NCBI GenBank assembly: GCA_006503535.1
Contig: QYRS01000004.1
Coordinates: 1,674,001-1,738,000 of the forward strand
Direction: 5' to 3'
Origin: Arthrinium phaeospermum
Taxonomy: Eukaryota; Ascomycota; Sordariomycetes; Amphisphaeriales; Apiosporaceae
Length of the DNA stretch: 64,000 bases
Within the stretch, counting starts at the first letter, position 1, and the number at the start of each line of letters is the position of its first letter. Shown one piece after another: positions 61,208 to 64,000 of this stretch. A program made the position numbers and the translations under genes. The notes below the pieces were generated by a model. It worked only from the letters and a program-made list of their open reading frames with translations. It searched no databases and was not told the DNA's origin.

Positions 61208-62821
61208 TACCCACGAAACCCGGGCAGGCATGAAACCTGAAACGCGTTTTGTCGTCGGCCAATATCATGGCGAACAACATAATCAACATAATCCGAGACA
61301 CGGCTTAGTTACCGAACCCAAAATCACCCGGCGTTTGTGGAAAGTCTTGGGCAGCTGTGTAGGCTGCGTGCGACATGTCTCGAAGCCTTGATCCCAACGC
61401 GCCCCGTCACCACTTTAATAACATCCATTCATACTTGCTTATTGCATCACTACCAATTTGATACCCTTACGCGACATATATAATTACTGCAGTAGCGCTG
61501 CATTTCAATCGGTTGCGCGACGGCTCGGCGATGCTGGAGTCGTTGGACTGACTTCCTGGAAGAAAAGTGGTCTTGGAAAAGAAGCGATGAGTAAGGCCAA
61601 GGGGACGGAAGATGTGGTCATATTGTGTATTACTGGCACAGAAGGGGGTAATGATGCCCTGTTAAGGGGTGAAGATGGTATATGCGGGAGGGGAACGTCT
61701 AATGTGTATCATATAGGCCTTCTGGGATCTGGTCTTTTGTTTTGTTTTTTCCTGAGTAGTACGAGCAAGGAGTTGGAGGCATTTGGAAAGACAACGGTTA
61801 CGTGTTAGTGCGATATCATCTCTGGAGATTTCCATCCAAACTGCTTGCTTAGCTAGCTTCGCCCTCATTACGCGTGCTGAGGATCCTCCCCCATGGGGTA
61901 GATCTTACACCAGAAAATAAAAAATTGTCAATTCTACCCGTCCACTGTATTCGAGAAATTGGCAAGCTCTGAGGAAATATGGATGTGGGTAATTACATAC
62001 CTACATATATATTCTAAAAGAATAGCATGTCTTTAAGCGTGGTGGTATCTGGGTCATCAACGGCTAAAAATAGATTCGTATAATACATGATATATATATG
62101 ATATAAGGGCATTGACCCACGTACATAACAAGCAGGTACCGATATGCATCTGCTCATGACCAGAAACGCCTGTTCCTTTAATGTTTTCTTGGGAGTTTCC
62201 TAGGTTGGGACTGAATGTGATTCGTTCTTTCCCATTGAGTGCAAACTGCAGTATGCCAAAAACGATTTGGGGTAGGCAAGTACAATCGTACCATCGTGGT
62301 TTCCATTTCACCGCGTCCCCCCGTTGCACAAACAAGTAGTGTAGTGGTGGTGCCTTTGTCGCTTCCCCATCGTCCCAAGTTTTCTTAGGCTTTGATCGCG
62401 ACCTTTCCCATCCACTCCCTTCTGCCTATCAGTAGCACGTGAGGTGAATGCCTACCTAACCTACCTGGTATTTTGATTTCAAGCGCCTAGAGAAGAGCAA
62501 GGCTCTCCTACGCAAGTACAGCCAATACCTGTCGGCGCTCATCCCGCACCTCGCAGACGGATAGGTGCATCTGTTCAGTTGTCTTGACCTACCTACCTGA
62601 TTGGGATCCGATATTCAGAAGCTCATCGTGGCATCCACCTTTTGAGAAGCTGCCAGGTATTGCACTTTCACACCAGTGCCACTCTCTTTGGTTGTGTGCC
62701 ACTTCCCCAACTCCCCTCTATCTTTTGTTGCACGCTGTTTGTACTGTATCCATCCTGTGGACAGATATCTACTTGGTTTGCAATATCTTGTCACACTACA
62801 AGTTGCCTGGTTACAATCAAG
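61208..62821. other. Intergenic region between two plus-strand unknowns
   Basis: About 1.6 kb with the 3' flank of the large acidic gene and the promoter of the coiled-coil gene. TACCTACC-type words occur at 62451-62467 and 62588-62598. No gene or RNA is recognised. Confidence 0.55.
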
Positions 62822-63688
62822 ATGGAGTTCCGTCCAGACTACGACTTCGAAAAAATGCGCAACGACGCAATGAATCAGGCAGAAGAAGAGCAACGTCTGC
62901 TGGTTCGGGTCAGACAACGCCGAACCTATCTCGAGTACCAAAAGCAGATGAGCTCTGAGTTTGAAAGAATCGAGAAAGAGGCTCATGAAGAGCTTCAGAC
63001 AACTCTCGAAAAGATCCGCAGCGACTACGCGGTACTGATCGAAACCGACCGGAATCTTGATTCTGCCCAGCTGATCCCTTTGATCCCTGATCAACCCCGC
63101 GTTCCTAAGACCAGCGCACAGGAGCCAAATAACACCGATTTGGAATCCGGACCCCCGTCGCCTATTTTAGGTCGTGAATCGACGTTACGGCCCTCAGAGG
63201 TCAAAGACAGCGCCAGCACAAGTATGTATATATCCCAGAGAATTTGGTGTACTGTCTCCTTACATATGTCTCAGAACGATCACTGAGTTTTGGTTCGCTT
63301 CCTGATGGCGCAAATTTTGGAGGCGATTCTCGCGAGCCATTGCACAAGAAATCTAGTAAGTGGACTGGCTGCCAGCTGTGTTCAGACCAGACAACTAACA
63401 GGTCATGAAGGAATGAGCCCGGAAACCGTGCAACAGTCTGACGTTGAGGACAGTGACTCGACTGGCGATTTTGATGAAGAACTCCCCAACCGAGTGCCTA
63501 ATCCCAAGAACACGAGATCTTTCGTCACCCCTGATCCTGGAGTTGATGACCAGGCCAATGGCCCAACGTCCAGCATTCAGGCCGCAGCTGGCTCATTCCC
63601 GCCAAGCAGCTTGGCGCGTCCAAAACGCAGCGCTGCTGATCGAAAGAATTATAACGAGAGGCAGTACTATAAGGACCGACATATATGA
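62822..63688 (+). CDS. Small coiled-coil protein of unknown function
   Basis: Three exons (62822-63221, 63275-63355, 63402-63688) with introns of 53 and 46 nt give 255 residues. The junctions read DSASTK|RSLSFGSLPDG and LHKKS|HEGMSPET, and the second intron has a CTAAC directly before its acceptor. The N-terminal 80 residues (MEFRPDYDFEKMRNDAMNQA ... EELQTTLEKIRSDYAVLIE) are charged and predicted to form a coiled coil. The rest is Ser/Pro/Asp-rich and probably disordered, ending in a basic tail RKNYNERQYYKDRHI. No known domain is seen. The coding call rests on consistent splicing and composition. Function unknown. Confidence 0.65.
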
Positions 63689-64000
63689 ATCTTCTGGTCG
63701 GCGATAGGAGGGTGCGTGCTAGCCGCGAAATGGAGATATTGATTGCTGGATGGGACGGGGCACGAATACTAGGACGAGAAAAAGGGGATGTGAAATGACA
63801 AGCAGGTATTCATCAGATACTGTAGCTGGGAAACTGCATTTGTAGCTACAGGGCGTTAGGTAACCTTGAGCTGAATGAAGAAGATATGGACTTGAAGATT
63901 GATTGCATTCAGCCACATAGACCACAGACGGCATAGCACTTCGCTCGGGGCGCTAGCAGGGTTGGGGGATCGAAGCCACGTATGACGTTGTTGACTGTCC
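63689..64000. other. Right-edge intergenic sequence
   Basis: The 3' flank of the coiled-coil gene to the window edge. Nothing recognisable is seen. Confidence 0.6.

Noticed and set aside
6300..63830. Apparent enrichment of TACTGTA/TACAGTA
   Set aside because: Roughly eleven sites were seen against about eight expected by chance for a 7-mer on both strands, so it is not notable.
1..64000. CRISPR array, transposon or RIP-mutated repeat
   Set aside because: There is no regularly spaced repeat array, no transposase or reverse transcriptase motif in any frame I examined, and no strongly AT-rich TpA-dense block.

Overview
The window is nuclear DNA of a filamentous ascomycete. Genes are split by short introns of about 46-112 nt with GT(A/G)(A/T)GT donors, CTAAC/CTGAC-type branch points and YAG acceptors. 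Gene content and protein similarity (Lad1, Cdc20, Toa1, Sfp1-like, Gup1) point to Sordariomycetes, probably Hypocreales; the order is an inference. I see no CRISPR array, operon, rRNA, convincing tRNA or transposase.

Only fourteen genes can be supported in 64 kb, so gene density is low. Left to right: rcf2 (-), an Sfp1-type C2H2 regulator (+), a Kelch-BTB protein (-), cdc20 (+), a LaeA-like methyltransferase (-), a GC-rich intronless methyltransferase (-), toa1 (-), atp20 (-), lad1 (-), a Cys/His-rich unknown (+), gup1 (+), a FAR-17a/AIG1-like membrane protein (-), a large acidic unknown (+) and a small coiled-coil unknown (+). Long intergenic stretches separate them: 7.9 kb between rcf2 and sfp1, 4.4 kb after cdc20, 8.7 kb beside the LaeA-like gene and 5.4 kb before the acidic unknown. 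I see no transposon or RIP-like AT-rich block in them. They do hold a dispersed TACCTACC/GGTAGGTA motif.

Most genes are housekeeping and work independently: respiration (rcf2, atp20), transcription and growth control (toa1, sfp1), cell cycle (cdc20), pentose catabolism (lad1), GPI-anchor lipid remodelling (gup1). The two methyltransferases are about 8.7 kb apart on the same strand, and no secondary-metabolite backbone enzyme lies beside them.

The clearest anomaly is a set of single-base frame slips in otherwise conserved genes: one in rcf2, three in sfp1, two in atp20. In each, the next frame continues the conserved protein, and most slips lie in or beside short homopolymers. Unpolished assembly indels are the simplest explanation. 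If they are confirmed in reads, two mitochondrial inner-membrane genes and a growth regulator would all be broken in one interval. I found no candidate for a wholly new multi-gene system. The best leads are the frame-slip pattern, the LaeA-like gene in its desert, the cdc20 leader with an uORF and hairpin, and the two lineage-restricted unknowns at the right end.
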